Assembly: GCF_007655135.1 (NCBI RefSeq)
Contig: NC_045133.1
Span: forward strand, 27,129,845 to 27,193,844
Source of the DNA: Punica granatum
Taxonomy: Eukaryota > Streptophyta > Magnoliopsida > Myrtales > Lythraceae
DNA: 64,000 nt
Direction: 5' to 3'
Part shown: one piece after another, positions 47,482 through 58,245 of the stretch
Layout: the number at the start of each line of letters is the position of its first letter
Position numbering within the stretch: position 1 is the stretch's first letter
Notes under the pieces: model-generated
The model's database searches: none
What the model was told of the DNA's origin: nothing
Seen by the model: only the letters and a program-made list of their open reading frames with translations
Position numbers and translations under genes: made by a program

Positions 47482-48687
47482 ACGAACTTTTCTAATCGCT
47501 TACTAATAATTGAAAATTGAACATACATAAAAAAAAAGAAGCAGAAATTTCAATCATCAACAGCATAAATATTGTTCGGGATATTTTCTTAAAGAAAGTA
47601 AAAATTAACGGCTTGAATTAATTGTTCGCGCATGCTAATTATTAGAATTAGAAAATTATTAGTTTTGGACGTTTGCGTGACATCAGACATTGGTGCAGCA
47701 TCTCGGAATCCTCAAGTCATTATTCACGAGTTGGGCTGGGTCTCAGCCGGCCCGAACTTTCCCTGCAGGTCCATTATGGGCCCACCTGTCAGGGCAGCCC
47801 ATGGTTTCGATCGAATCCTCTGAATTCGGAGTCTTCAGAACCTACAAGAAAAATCTTAAATGATCTTTGCTTATGATGTACTAGTTGCACAGTGTATTGC
47901 ATGAGTTAAAATGTGATTATTTTATATTTTTGATAATTTTATTACATAAACTATTGTTATAAATTGTTGAAAATAGTAATTTAAATACGATAACATTATA
48001 CTATTATACTATTAGATATATATAAGACTAATGTTCAAATCAATTTCTCGAACAAGATATAGTAAAAATTAGTACATTAAAAGAGAGGCAAAAATTGAAT
48101 AACTCACGTACACTAACTTGAAAAGATATTATATATAAAAACCAAAAATAAAAATTCCAATAATGTTACATCGAGTCTTATGTTAACAACGTACAATAAT
48201 TAGAGAAACCCAAAAATTCTACAAAATTAATGTGTGAGAAGTGCAAAAAGTTAAGAACTCACTTTCATTTCTAATGGTAGATGTACTAAAATAAAGTCGT
48301 ACGAAAAATTGATGAACTCACGTATAGTGGTGACAATTTTTTTTCAAAGTCAGATCGGTCACATATTATGTGTGATACGTCCACTATTTATACATAGATA
48401 ATATATCGTATGTTTATTTATAAAAAAGATACAGATATAGATATTGATATTGATATTAATATGGATATTTACGGATTAATATTAATAACAATTTTTAGTA
48501 TATTTGTCGTACTTTTTTTTCACTGCGCACCCTCATGTCTGCAAGGTTATTAGCCCAAGTAAATCAACCTTATCATCTTTAAGTCTTATCATTTTTCTTT
48601 CATTAGATTGAAAACAAATGTATGACTAATTCAATTTGAGCCAAATCAGCCTACTATGGATTAAAACTTTCACAGTGTGGATTAAAA
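47482..48687. other. Intergenic, AT-rich
   Basis: No gene or defined element. A short degenerate GATATTGATATTGATATT-type tract occurs near 48440-48465. The right edge marks where similarity to the protease family begins. Confidence 0.5.
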
Positions 48688-49634
48688 CTCATTCCCATTT
48701 TTTCACCCGGTTATATCACACACCTACTTGGAAGTACCCTGCGATGATCCAATATGTGATTGGTACAAGTGTCTTGACGGGAGATGTGTGTACCAGACAA
48801 CTTACGCCGACGGGAGCATGAGTGAAGGTGTAGTCGCGAAAGAAACGTTTACATTTCAGACTGAACTAGGTCTTGTGAGGGTGCCAAACATTGTCTTCGG
48901 ATGCGGGAATGATGTCCAGGGATTCAAATACGACAAAGCCAATATTTCCGGGATCCTAGGGTTAGACATGGGGCACGACTCATTGATTATGCAGTTGTTC
49001 AATCATATCCAGTGTCGTTTCTCGCATTGTTTGGTGTACAGTAAGGCTGAGATGACTGCCAATAGCCCGTTGAGGTTCGGGGAGGATGCGGTCCTTCCAC
49101 GAGACGGGACATTCAGACAATTAGGATTGTGAAATAACAAAAATTGAATCATTTTTATGTGAAATTAATGGATGTCAGCGTCTGTGACAAGAGGATCGGG
49201 TTCCCTCCGGGCACATTTGATCTCGATACAAACACTGGGGAAGGAGGTTGCATCTTCGACACGGGTGAGCTCGGCATGTTCTTCAACCTGGGGCCATATG
49301 ATGCGGTGATGAAGGATTCGATGATCACTTCAGCTCCTTTGGCCTAAAGGGGGTAAATGTCAGTAGGGACACTAGATACAAGAATCATCCCAAGTTCCGG
49401 GCATATGCAAAAATGACACTGCATTTCCGGAACGCTGATTTCGTCGTTGAGCCTCCTTACCTGTACTTCCATTTCGAGAGGAGGGGGATTTTCTGCATGG
49501 GGGTGTTTATTTTTCATGAACGACATCAAATGACTGTCATCGGGTCGTGGATGCAACAGGATATGCGAGTTCTTTACGATCTCAAGAACAGAGAGATCCA
49601 ATTCATGCCGGAGAATTGTGCTGCAGATCAATAA
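48688..49634 (+). pseudogene. Aspartic protease pseudogene 1 (5'-truncated, frameshifted)
   Basis: Homology to the intact genes starts at about 48688, so the signal peptide, propeptide and first catalytic DTGSG are missing. Pieces run EVPCDDPICDWYKCLDGRCV, VPNIVFGCGNDVQGFKYDKA, then after a one-base deletion near 49095 the frame breaks. The correct frame also meets a TAA at about 49132. The piece with the second DTG (IFDTGELGMFF) is open, then a one-base deletion at about 49315 (AAGGATTC for AAGGAATTC) breaks it again. The last piece ends FMPENCAADQ. The same two deletions occur in pseudogene 2. Confidence 0.85.
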
Positions 49635-51072
49635 ATACCGAATGAGCCTCATCAATATATATAATGTTGAATTTTAAATAGTGATATAGTCTTGGTCCAA
49701 CAAAGGAAAAGAAAAAAGAAAAAAAATGTGATATAGTAGTGGAATTAATTGCGTTTCGACTGAAATTTTAATGCAGTGCCATAGATAAATTTGGGTCCAT
49801 AGGTTTATCCATGAAATTTAAAGCAGTGGAAGTTCTTAATCTCTAGTTATAAGTTTCTCAATTTTTATTTTAAAATTTTTATTCAATACTATTTTCTCTA
49901 GATGACACGGTTACTCCATGTTGGTGTTGTGGAGAAAACTTCCATAAAATATATTAATATGTAAAATATATACAATTTTTAAAAATTGGAGAAAATTGAA
50001 AAAAAAAAAAGGCCTACAACGCAAGTACTTCATCTGAGGTCCTCGGCGACAATCAAGCGGTCGACGAGACCCACATTTATTATGTATATGGACACTATCT
50101 TAAATTAGGATATCTAATATCTTAGTTTAGAGATGGAAGCCTTTTGCCTTGTTCTAAGCACACAACATCTGAGGTTATTGGCCGTCAAAATACTCGCCCA
50201 CAATTTCGCTGGAGTGCTGGCCGATGATGGTGGAATCACACGTTTCTTAAATGAATTTGCTATCACGCAAATTTTTATAATAATAAATAAAAAAGGAACA
50301 GCAACTCCACTTAAAAAAAAAAAAAAGAATGAACGACAACATGCAGTGGAAGAGGGAATGATACGGCTACCACCTCGGCAATGTCGTGGAGATCACTGGC
50401 TGACAATGATCTATAGTATCTGTGCGTGCGTGTGTGTGTGTGGGGGGGAGATCTTAATTTTGAAATTTCTCATGACAATAGGTTTGATATCTCGAGATCA
50501 AGAGGTCATATGCGGCAGATTGAGATATTGATGTTGAGGAGTGAAGGTCTCACTGATGACCAACCTCCAGTCTAGACACTTGAGTGTCTTAGTGGCAGTC
50601 GACGTATTTTTTGCTTTGTTTTTTTTGATTTTTTGATTGTTTTATAATTGCATTTTGATTCATTTATCAAAAATTCAAATAAAAGATCAAAATGGACAAA
50701 CCAGCAGCGACATTGATGTATAAGAAGAAAAGACCAAAAAATTAGGATGAAAATGGAAAGTGCATAAAAGATTAGAGATCAAAAGATATTCTCTTAGTAA
50801 GTTAATATAGTCCTTGAATTGGAATATCATCTTTTTTTTTTTTTAAGAATTAATGTGAAGTGTCATTCAGCAAAATCACGAGGGAGGGAAATGCATTTTA
50901 TGGTTTTTCTGGTTCCCATCAAATCCTCAGAATACGAGTCTTCTTAGATGTCAACGGATTTATGTTATACCAATTCAGTATACTTATCGTTCTTTGCAAT
51001 GCTAATTACAACCCAAGTCGATTTTGCTCTACCTAGAGATATTGGCTGTGTAGGTTCTTCTTCCCCGCGAGC

Positions 51073-51112
<40 letters not shown>

Positions 51113-51489
51113 ATTTACCAAAAATGAAATTATACCCTATTTATTGGAGAAAAGAATCCATTCACAATAGGAAATTTGTTGTCAGGAGCTATTAATAAAT
51201 ATGCACGAATTAACTTCACACCTTAAGTAATTGCCAATTCTATGGAGATATCAATTTATGTTAAAGTAATTGCATATTCTATGTACATATCAATTAATGT
51301 TTAAGTAATTGCCAATTCTATGTAAATATCAATTAACGTCACCAGCCACAAAGGGGGAAATTCATTCTCGCTGTCTTCCTATTTAGTGACTTAATTGGTT
51401 GCATCAAGCTATACAAGAAAAATACCATTATTTCCTGGAATAAGCTCTAGCATTACGGTTTGAAAAGATCGTAAACTTACTTTGACACC
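49635..51489. other. Flank between pseudogene 1 and protease gene 1
   Basis: The left and right parts are duplicated downstream of pseudogene 2. The middle (about 50010-50870) is unique in this window and includes a (TG)n then G-run near 50426-50448. No gene is seen. A TATTTAG at 51380-51386, 104 bp before the ATG, is the position of the TATA-like box of the paralogue. Confidence 0.6.
51074..51110. repeat. Poly(C) tract of 37 bases
   Basis: Thirty-seven consecutive C. The paralogous position downstream (about 56517-56530) has only a short C-rich run broken by A residues. The long tract is therefore an expansion specific to this copy, or an assembly artefact. Confidence 0.9.
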
Positions 51490-52839
51490 ATGGTTGTAGC
51501 TTTCTCCCCAAATATGATCTTCTATTACCTTGCAATACATAGCATCGTGTGCTTCGTTCCTTCCGAATCGATTGGGTTTACCTTACGACTTATCCCCCGA
51601 TTCTCCCCCGAGTCGCCCCTTTATCCCGGGAACCTCACCTTCGAGGAACAGCTTGATCAAGCGATCGAGATATCCAAGTCACGAGCCAATTACAGTGATT
51701 TCCTGTCAACCCCAGAGTCATCATTATCACCGGACAACATCCGCTTCTGGGTTCGACCCGACAACTTCTTCTATACCACCGAAGTCACCCTCGGGACACC
51801 GACATCTCCGCAACAGCTGCTGGTGGATACGGGGAGCGGGCTAATTTGGACCCAATGTGCACCGTGCATTAATTGCTATGATCAGTCGATCCCAATCTTC
51901 AACCGGGATCAGTCCAGGACGTACTCGAAAGTACCCTGTGATGATCCAATATGTGCCCGGCACAAATGTCTTGACGGGGAATGCGCGTACCAGATAAATT
52001 ACGGGGGAGGGGCCGTGAGTCGAGGACTTGTATCGAAAGAAACGTTTACATTTACGACTAATCAAGGCCTTGTGAGGGTGCCAAACATTGTCTTCGGGTG
52101 TGGGGATGATAACCAGAGATTTGCATTCGACCGACGCGGGATTTCCGGGATCCTAGGTTTAGACATGGGGCCGGACTCATTGACAATGCAGCTATTCAAT
52201 CAAATCCAAGGTCGTTTCTCGTATTGTTTGGTGTACAGTAAGGCCGAGATGACTGCCAGTAGCCCGTTGAGGTTCGGAGAGGATACAGTCCTTCCGCCAA
52301 GACCGGACATTCAGACAATTAGTATTGTCAAACAGCGAAGATTCAAAAATATTTATGTGAAGTTAGTCGATGTCAGTGTTGGGGACAAGAGGCTCGGATT
52401 CCCTCCAGGTACGTTCGATCTTGATACCAACACTGGGCGAGGAGGTTGCATGTTCGACACGGGAGCCCTTGGCATGTACTTCAATCAGGGGCCATACGAT
52501 GCCGTGATGAAGGAATTCGATGATCACTTCAGCTCCTTTGGCCTAAAGAGGGTAAGTGTCAGTAAGGACCTGAGATACTGTTACAATTATCATCCCAAGT
52601 TCCAGGCTTATGCAAAAATGACCCTGCATTTCCCGACCGCTGATTACGTTGTCGAGCCTACTTACCTGTACCTCCATTACGAGAGGAAGGGTTACTTCTG
52701 CGTGGGGGTGTTCATTTATCCTGGACAACAGCAGCAGACTATCATCGGGTCGTGGCTGCAACAGGACATGCGACTTCTTTACGATCTCAACGTCGGAGTG
52801 ATCCGATTTATGCCAGAGAACTGTGCTGCAGATCAATAG
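51490..52839 (+). CDS. Nepenthesin-like aspartic protease 1, 449 aa, intronless
   Basis: A single exon from ATG 51490 to TAG. Residues 1 to about 28 form a hydrophobic signal peptide (MVVAFSPNMIFYYLAIHSIV), then a propeptide with the typical RLIPRFSPESPLYP. The first catalytic motif is DTGSG (D113) in LVDTGSGLIWTQCAPC. A cysteine-rich nepenthesin-type insert follows (C123, C126, C129, C150, C155, C160, C165), with a flap-like tyrosine near Y171. The second catalytic motif is DTGA (D323). Substrate-fold ends are GSWLQQDMRLLYDL and RFMPENC. This is family A1B, usually secreted or apoplastic, with relatives in defence signalling (CDR1) or digestion; the substrate here is unknown. It differs from protease 2 at 22 residues by my count. 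The start fits the signal peptide. Confidence 0.9.
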   Translation: MVVAFSPNMIFYYLAIHSIVCFVPSESIGFTLRLIPRFSPESPLYPGNLTFEEQLDQAIEISKSRANYSDFLSTPESSLSPDNIRFWVRPDNFFYTTEVTLGTPTSPQQLLVDTGSGLIWTQCAPCINCYDQSIPIFNRDQSRTYSKVPCDDPICARHKCLDGECAYQINYGGGAVSRGLVSKETFTFTTNQGLVRVPNIVFGCGDDNQRFAFDRRGISGILGLDMGPDSLTMQLFNQIQGRFSYCLVYSKAEMTASSPLRFGEDTVLPPRPDIQTISIVKQRRFKNIYVKLVDVSVGDKRLGFPPGTFDLDTNTGRGGCMFDTGALGMYFNQGPYDAVMKEFDDHFSSFGLKRVSVSKDLRYCYNYHPKFQAYAKMTLHFPTADYVVEPTYLYLHYERKGYFCVGVFIYPGQQQQTIIGSWLQQDMRLLYDLNVGVIRFMPENCAADQ

Positions 52840-54565
52840 AAGCGAATGAGCCTCTTCACTAAAAGGTTGAATTTCCAACAGTGATGTATTGCGTTTCGAA
52901 TGAAATTTAATGCAATGCAATGTATTTGGGGTCTAATATTATCACAATGCCTTAAGTAAAGTATTGGGTTCGAATCATGTCAATGGAGAAAATACATGCT
53001 ACGAGAGTTTTATACTTTAATGAACCGATCCGACTCAAACTAGATTAGTCGGTCCGTTAAACTTTTGCATAATAGGGTTTACAATGAAAAATATTATTGT
53101 GATGCCTCTTGAGCCATCTTTTACATTTATTAATTATTATAGGATGATTTTATTATAATAATCATTTTTTTATTTGTCTAATTTGCTTTAGTCAAATTAG
53201 GATTCGCCAATAATTTCCGAAGTTCTTCCGAGATAGATATCGGATTTTTCAATTGTTCATCTCCATTACATTAATTAAAATCAGAAAGTTATTAATCTCC
53301 CCATAGTATTCAATTAAATTCATGAAAACTAGTGGAACTTTCTACGACTTTAGAGTAAACCGAAATGTATCGGTTCAATCAAATAAAAACAAATTTAATT
53401 ACTTTAAAAAAAAGAAAAAAAATTATGTTCGTAGACTCCCCCAATTGAACAAAGATCGAGTCTCCCATATTAAACCAAAATTTCATTCTCGTTAAATCCC
53501 TCAAAGTGAAAGAAAAAATCAATCTCGTCGATGCTTACACCACCTCTCGACAGCCTGACTCCTCCCCATTCCCTCCCGGCCGTCAGTCGAGTTGTTTGTC
53601 CCTGCCTGGCATGATAGATCATATTCAATCTTGCTCCGATGCTCTGGATCATAATAATATAAGCAGATCAGGACGGAATTCTATGTTTTCGTAAATTTTC
53701 TGTCATGCAAATTTCAGATCAGATCACCACGGATCCAACCAATAGCATGGATAAAATTTGTTTTCTTGAGGAATTCTATTGAAATCTTTTAATGGTGATA
53801 AACAATCTGGATCTTCGGGGATGATCTCTTCACTGATTGCTTGGTGCTGTGTGCGGATTTTATTAGCAGGATCGAATCTCTTCACTGATTGCGTCAGCGT
53901 TGTTTTCTTGGGATCGTGATTTGCAGGGCAAAAGAAGATGATGGAGTTTAATTGACGTTTTTTCTTTTCTTTTCTTTCTTTAAAGTATCAAATTGTTATT
54001 TAATTTATTAAACTGTTCAATTCATTTTGGTTTAATGTTGAATCGGAAATTGGATTCGATTCGTTCACGGGTATGAGTGAGCATTATCAAAAGGACAAGT
54101 AGTCGAAAATATAAAAAATAACAGTATGAGTGGTGAATTTTTAAATAAAAAAATAATGAATAAATGTACGATCTATATCCTAATTATTAAAATTTAACAA
54201 CTGAAAAGGAAATAACCATGTTGCCTGTTTTTTCAACCATCCTGATAGCATCACCCAATTACAAATAGTGTAAGTTAAGGGGCTACAAGAGAATCATATC
54301 ACTCCAAAAGCAGAAAATTTAAGTTCTGTTTCATTTACTTTGAATCCATGGTTGTAGTAAGTGTACGGTCTAGATTGTAACTAGTAAATTTAACAACTGA
54401 AAAAGAAATAACCAGCGTAAACTGTAACTAGTAAATTTAATAATTGAAAAGGAAATAACCACGTTGGTTGTTTTTTCAACCATCCTGATAGCATCACCCA
54501 ATTACATATAGCGCAAGTTAAGGGGCTACAAGAAAATCATATCACTCCAAAAGCAGAAAATTTAA
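52840..54565. other. Duplicated flank B1 downstream of protease 1
   Basis: Up to about 53360 this matches the 3' flank of protease 2. From about 53350 to 54352 it matches 61850-62848 (block B2), including the conserved stretch reading MIDHIQSCSDALDHN in one frame, which I do not take as coding. A further 120-bp local duplication is present (54205-54322 versus 54448-54566). No gene is seen. Confidence 0.6.
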
Positions 54566-54804
54566 GGCCCCGTTTGGATTCAAAGACAATTAATTTTAAC
54601 TTTAACTCAACACACTACACAACAAAAATAAACATTTCTCAATTCAAAAATTTTAACTTTAACTTTAACTCAACGCACTATACAACAAAAACACACGTTT
54701 CCCAAGTCAAATTTATAATTACATCTCATTTTTCATTTTCCACAATCAAAATCAAAATCAAAATCAAAATCAAAATAACTTTAACTTTGAATCCAAACTG
54801 CCTC
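54566..54804. mobile_element. Tourist-like (PIF/Harbinger) MITE with identified empty sites
   Basis: Terminal repeats are GGCCCCGTTTGGATTCAAAG and, from the other end, GAGGCAGTTTGGATTCAAAG. Flanking TAA occurs on both sides (54563-54565 and 54805-54807), the 3-bp duplication expected for PIF/Harbinger. The unoccupied site is visible twice in paralogous sequence, at about 54309-54332 and 62806-62826, both reading AAAATTTAAGTTCTGTTTCAT. The interior matches the elements at 47011-47481. No coding capacity. Confidence 0.85.
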
Positions 54805-54832
54805 TAAGTTCTGTTTCATGTACTCCGAAACC

Positions 54833-55923
54833 ATGGTTGTAGCTTTCCCCCTAAGTATCATTTTCTATTGCATTGCAGTACATACCATGGTATGTTTCAT
54901 CCCTTCCGAATCGATTGGGTTTACCCTACGGCCTAATCTGGATCCAGTGCAGCCCGTGCATTAATTCCCACAATCAGTCGATCCCATTCTTTCACCCGGT
55001 TTTATCGTACACCTACTTGGAAGTACCCTGCGATGATCCAATATGAGATTGGTACCAGTGTCTTGACGGGAGATGTGTGTACCAGACAACTTACGCAGAC
55101 AGGAGCGGGAGTGAAGGTGCAGTCGCGAAAGAAACGTTTACATTTCAGACTAAACAAGGTCTTGTGAGGGTGCCAAACATTGTCTTCGGGTGCGGGAATG
55201 ATAACCAGGGATTCAAATACGACAAAGCCAATATTTCTGGGATTCTAGGTTTAGACTTGGGGCACGACTCATTGATTATGCAGTTGTTCAATCATATCCA
55301 GTGTCGTTTCTCGCATTGTTTGGTGTACAGTAAGGCTGAGATGACTGCCAATAGCCCGTTGAGGTTCGGGGAGGATGCGGTCCTTCCACGAGACGGGACA
55401 TTAAGACAATTAGGATTGTGAAACAACAAATATTGAATCATTTTAATGTGAAATTAATGGATGTCAGCGTCTGTGACAAAAGGATTGGGTTCCCTCCTGG
55501 CACATTTGATCTCGATACAAACACTGGGGAAGGAGGTTGCATCTTCGACACAGGTGAGCTCGGCATGTTCTTCAACCTGGGGCCATATGATGCGGCGATG
55601 AAGGATTCGATGATCACTTCGGCTCCTTTGGCCTAAAGAGGGTAAATGTCAGTAGGGACATGAGATACAAGAATCATCCCAAGTTCCGGGCATATGCAAA
55701 AATGACACTGCATTTCCGGAACGCTGATTACGTCGTCGAGCCTCCTTACCTGTACTTCCATTTCGAGAGGAGGGAGATTTTCTGCGTGGGGGTGTTTATT
55801 TTTCATGAACGACATCAAATGACTGTCATCGGGTCGTGGATGCAACAGGATATGCGACTTCTTTACGATCTCAAGAACAGAGAGATCCAATTCATGCCGG
55901 AGAATTGTGCTGCAGATCAATAA
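54833..55923 (+). pseudogene. Aspartic protease pseudogene 2 (internal deletion and frameshifts)
   Basis: The start region is present (ATG 54833, MVVAFPLSIIFYCIAVHTMV, IPSESIGFTLR) but then jumps directly to sequence encoding LIWIQCSPCIN in another frame, so most of the propeptide and the first DTG are deleted. Downstream pieces parallel pseudogene 1 closely: VPNIVFGCGNDNQGFKYDKA, IFDTGELGMFF and FMPENCAADQ. The two one-base deletions are shared with pseudogene 1. A codon that is TAA in pseudogene 1 is CAA here. Confidence 0.85.
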
Positions 55924-56895
55924 ATACCGAATGAGCCTCATCAATATATATAATGTTGAATTTTAAATAGTGATATAGTCTTGGCCCAACAAAGGAAAAG
56001 AAAAAAGAAAAAAGAATGTGATATAGTAGTGGAATTAATTGCGTTTCGACTGAAATTTTAATGCAGTGCAATAGATAAATTTGGGTCCATAGGTTTATCC
56101 ATGAAATTTAAAGCAGTGGAAGTTCTTAATCTCTAGTTATAAGTTTCTCAATTTTTATTTTAAAATTTTTATTCAATACTATTTTCTCTAGATGACACGG
56201 TTACTCCATGTTGGTGTTGTGGAGAAAACTTCCATAAAATATATTAATATGTAAAATATATACAATTTAAAAAAATGGAGAAAATTGAAAAACAAAAGGC
56301 TCACAACCCACGTTTATTATATTCAGCAAAATCACAAGGGAGGGAAATGTATTTTATGGTTTCACTGGTTCCCATCAAATTCTCAGAATACGAGTCTTCT
56401 TAGATGTCAACGGATATATGTTATACCAATTCAGTATACTTATCGTTCTTTGCAATGCTAATTACAACCCAAGTCGATTTTGCTCTACCTAGAGATATTG
56501 GATATATAGGTTCTTCCTCCCCCCCACCACACTTCAATTTACCAAAAATGAAATTATACCCTATTTATTGGAGAAAGGAATCCATTCGCAATAGGAAATT
56601 TGTTGTCAGGAGCTATTAATAAATATGCACGAATTAACTACACACTTTAAGTAATTGCCAATTCTATGTGGATGTCAATTTATGTTAAATTAATTGCCCA
56701 TTCTATGTACATATCAATTAATGTTTAAGTAATTGCCAATTCTATGTACATATCAATTAATGTCACCAACCACAAAGGGAAAAAAAAAATCATTCTCACT
56801 GTCTGCCTATTTAATGACTTAACTGGTCGCATCAAGTTATACAAGAAAAATACCGTTATTTCGGTTTGAAAAGATCGTAAACTTACTTTGACACC
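55924..56895. other. Flank and promoter region of protease gene 2
   Basis: This is duplicated from 49635-51489 without the 860-bp middle. A TATA-like TATTTAA lies at 56808-56814, 82 bp before the ATG. The first copy has TATTTAG at this place and about 22 extra bases between it and the start, so the two promoters differ despite nearly identical coding regions. Confidence 0.55.
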
Positions 56896-58245
56896 ATGGT
56901 TGTAGCTTTCTCCCCAAATATGATCTTCTATTACCTTGCAATACATAGCATCGTGTGCTTCATTCCTTCCGAATCGATCGGGTTTACCTTACGACTTATC
57001 CCCCGATTCTCCCCCGAGTCACCCCTTTATCCCGGGAACCTCACCTTCGAGGAACAGCTTGATCAAGCGATTGAGCTATCCAAGTCACGAGCCAATTACA
57101 TCGATTTCCTGTCAACCCCAGAGTCATCATTATCACCGGACAACATCCGCTTCTGGGTTCGACCCGACAACTTCTTCTATACCACCGAAGTCACCCTCGG
57201 GACACCGACATCTCCGCAACAGCTGCTGGTGGATACGGGGAGCGGGCTAATTTGGACCCAATGTGCACCGTGCATTAATTGCTATGATCAGTCGATCCCA
57301 ATCTTCAACCGGGATCAGTCCAGGACGTACTCGAAAGTACCCTGTGATGATCCAATATGTGCCCGGCACAAATGTCTCAACGGGGAATGTGTGTACCAGA
57401 CAAATTACGCGGGAGGGGCCGTGAGTCGAGGACTTGTCTCGAAAGAAACGTTTACATTTACGACTGATCAAGGCCTTGTGAGGGTGCCAAACATTGTCTT
57501 CGGGTGTGGGAATGATAACCAGAAATTTGCATTCGACGGACGCAGGATTTCCGGAATCCTAGGTTTAGACATGGGGCCGGACTCATTGACAATGCAGCTA
57601 TTCAATCAAATCCAAGGTCGTTTCTCGTATTGTTTGGTGTACAGTAAGGCCGAGATGACTGCCAGTAGCCCGTTGAGGTTCGGAGAGGATACAGTCCTTC
57701 CGCCAAGACCGGACATCCGGACAATTAGTATTGTTAAACAGCGAAGATTCAAAAATATTTATGTGAAGTTAGTCGATGTCAGTGTCGGGGACAAGAGGCT
57801 CGGATTCCCTCCAGGTACGTTTGATCTCGATACCAACACTGGGCTAGGAGGTTGCCTGTTCGACACGGGAGCCCTTGGCATGTACTTCAATCAGGGGCCA
57901 TACGATGCTGTGATGAAGGAATTCGATGATCACTTCAGCTCCTTTGGCCTAAAGAGGATAAGTGTCGGTAAGGACCTGAGATACTGTTACAATTATCATC
58001 CCAAGTTCCGGGCTTATGCAAAAATGACCCTGCATTTCCCGACTGCTGATTACGTCGTCGAGCCTACTTACCTGTACTTCCATTACGAGAGGAAGGGTTA
58101 CTTCTGCGTGGGGGTGTTCATTTATCCTGGACAACAGCAGAAGACTATCATCGGGTCGTGGCTGCAACAGGACATGCGACTTCTTTACGATCTCAACTTC
58201 GGAGTGGTCCGATTTATGCCGGAGAACTGTGCTGCAGATCAATAG
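56896..58245 (+). CDS. Nepenthesin-like aspartic protease 2, 449 aa, intronless
   Basis: Same length and architecture as protease 1: signal peptide, propeptide, DTGSG with D113, Cys-rich insert, DTGA with D323 and C-terminal MPENCAADQ. By my reading 22 residues differ (about 95% identity). They cluster around residues 162-217 in and after the Cys-rich insert (D162N, A166V, I169T, G172A, N191D, D206N, R210K, R215G, G217R), while both catalytic motifs are unchanged. G172A lies next to the putative flap tyrosine. Part of the duplicated block A2. Clustered change near the active-site cleft could mean altered specificity; this is inference. Confidence 0.9.
   Translation: MVVAFSPNMIFYYLAIHSIVCFIPSESIGFTLRLIPRFSPESPLYPGNLTFEEQLDQAIELSKSRANYIDFLSTPESSLSPDNIRFWVRPDNFFYTTEVTLGTPTSPQQLLVDTGSGLIWTQCAPCINCYDQSIPIFNRDQSRTYSKVPCDDPICARHKCLNGECVYQTNYAGGAVSRGLVSKETFTFTTDQGLVRVPNIVFGCGNDNQKFAFDGRRISGILGLDMGPDSLTMQLFNQIQGRFSYCLVYSKAEMTASSPLRFGEDTVLPPRPDIRTISIVKQRRFKNIYVKLVDVSVGDKRLGFPPGTFDLDTNTGLGGCLFDTGALGMYFNQGPYDAVMKEFDDHFSSFGLKRISVGKDLRYCYNYHPKFRAYAKMTLHFPTADYVVEPTYLYFHYERKGYFCVGVFIYPGQQQKTIIGSWLQQDMRLLYDLNFGVVRFMPENCAADQ

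Larger units (their letters stand above)
48688..53360. repeat. Segmental duplication, copy A1 (pseudogene 1 plus intact protease 1)
   Basis: This block is the partner of 54995-58762. Matching stretches include pseudogenes 1 and 2, their 3' flanks (49635-50000 versus 55924-56280), the intact genes' upstream regions (50880-51489 versus 56325-56895), the genes themselves and their 3' flanks (52840-53360 versus 58246-58762). A1 contains about 860 bp (roughly 50010-50870) with no counterpart in A2. Confidence 0.85.

Noticed and set aside
53506..53694. Frame with MIDHIQSCSDALDHN repeated at 61950-62192, considered as a small conserved gene
   Set aside because: The upstream halves of the two frames differ because of indels, and conservation is at DNA level across the whole duplicated block, so it is not evidence for coding.
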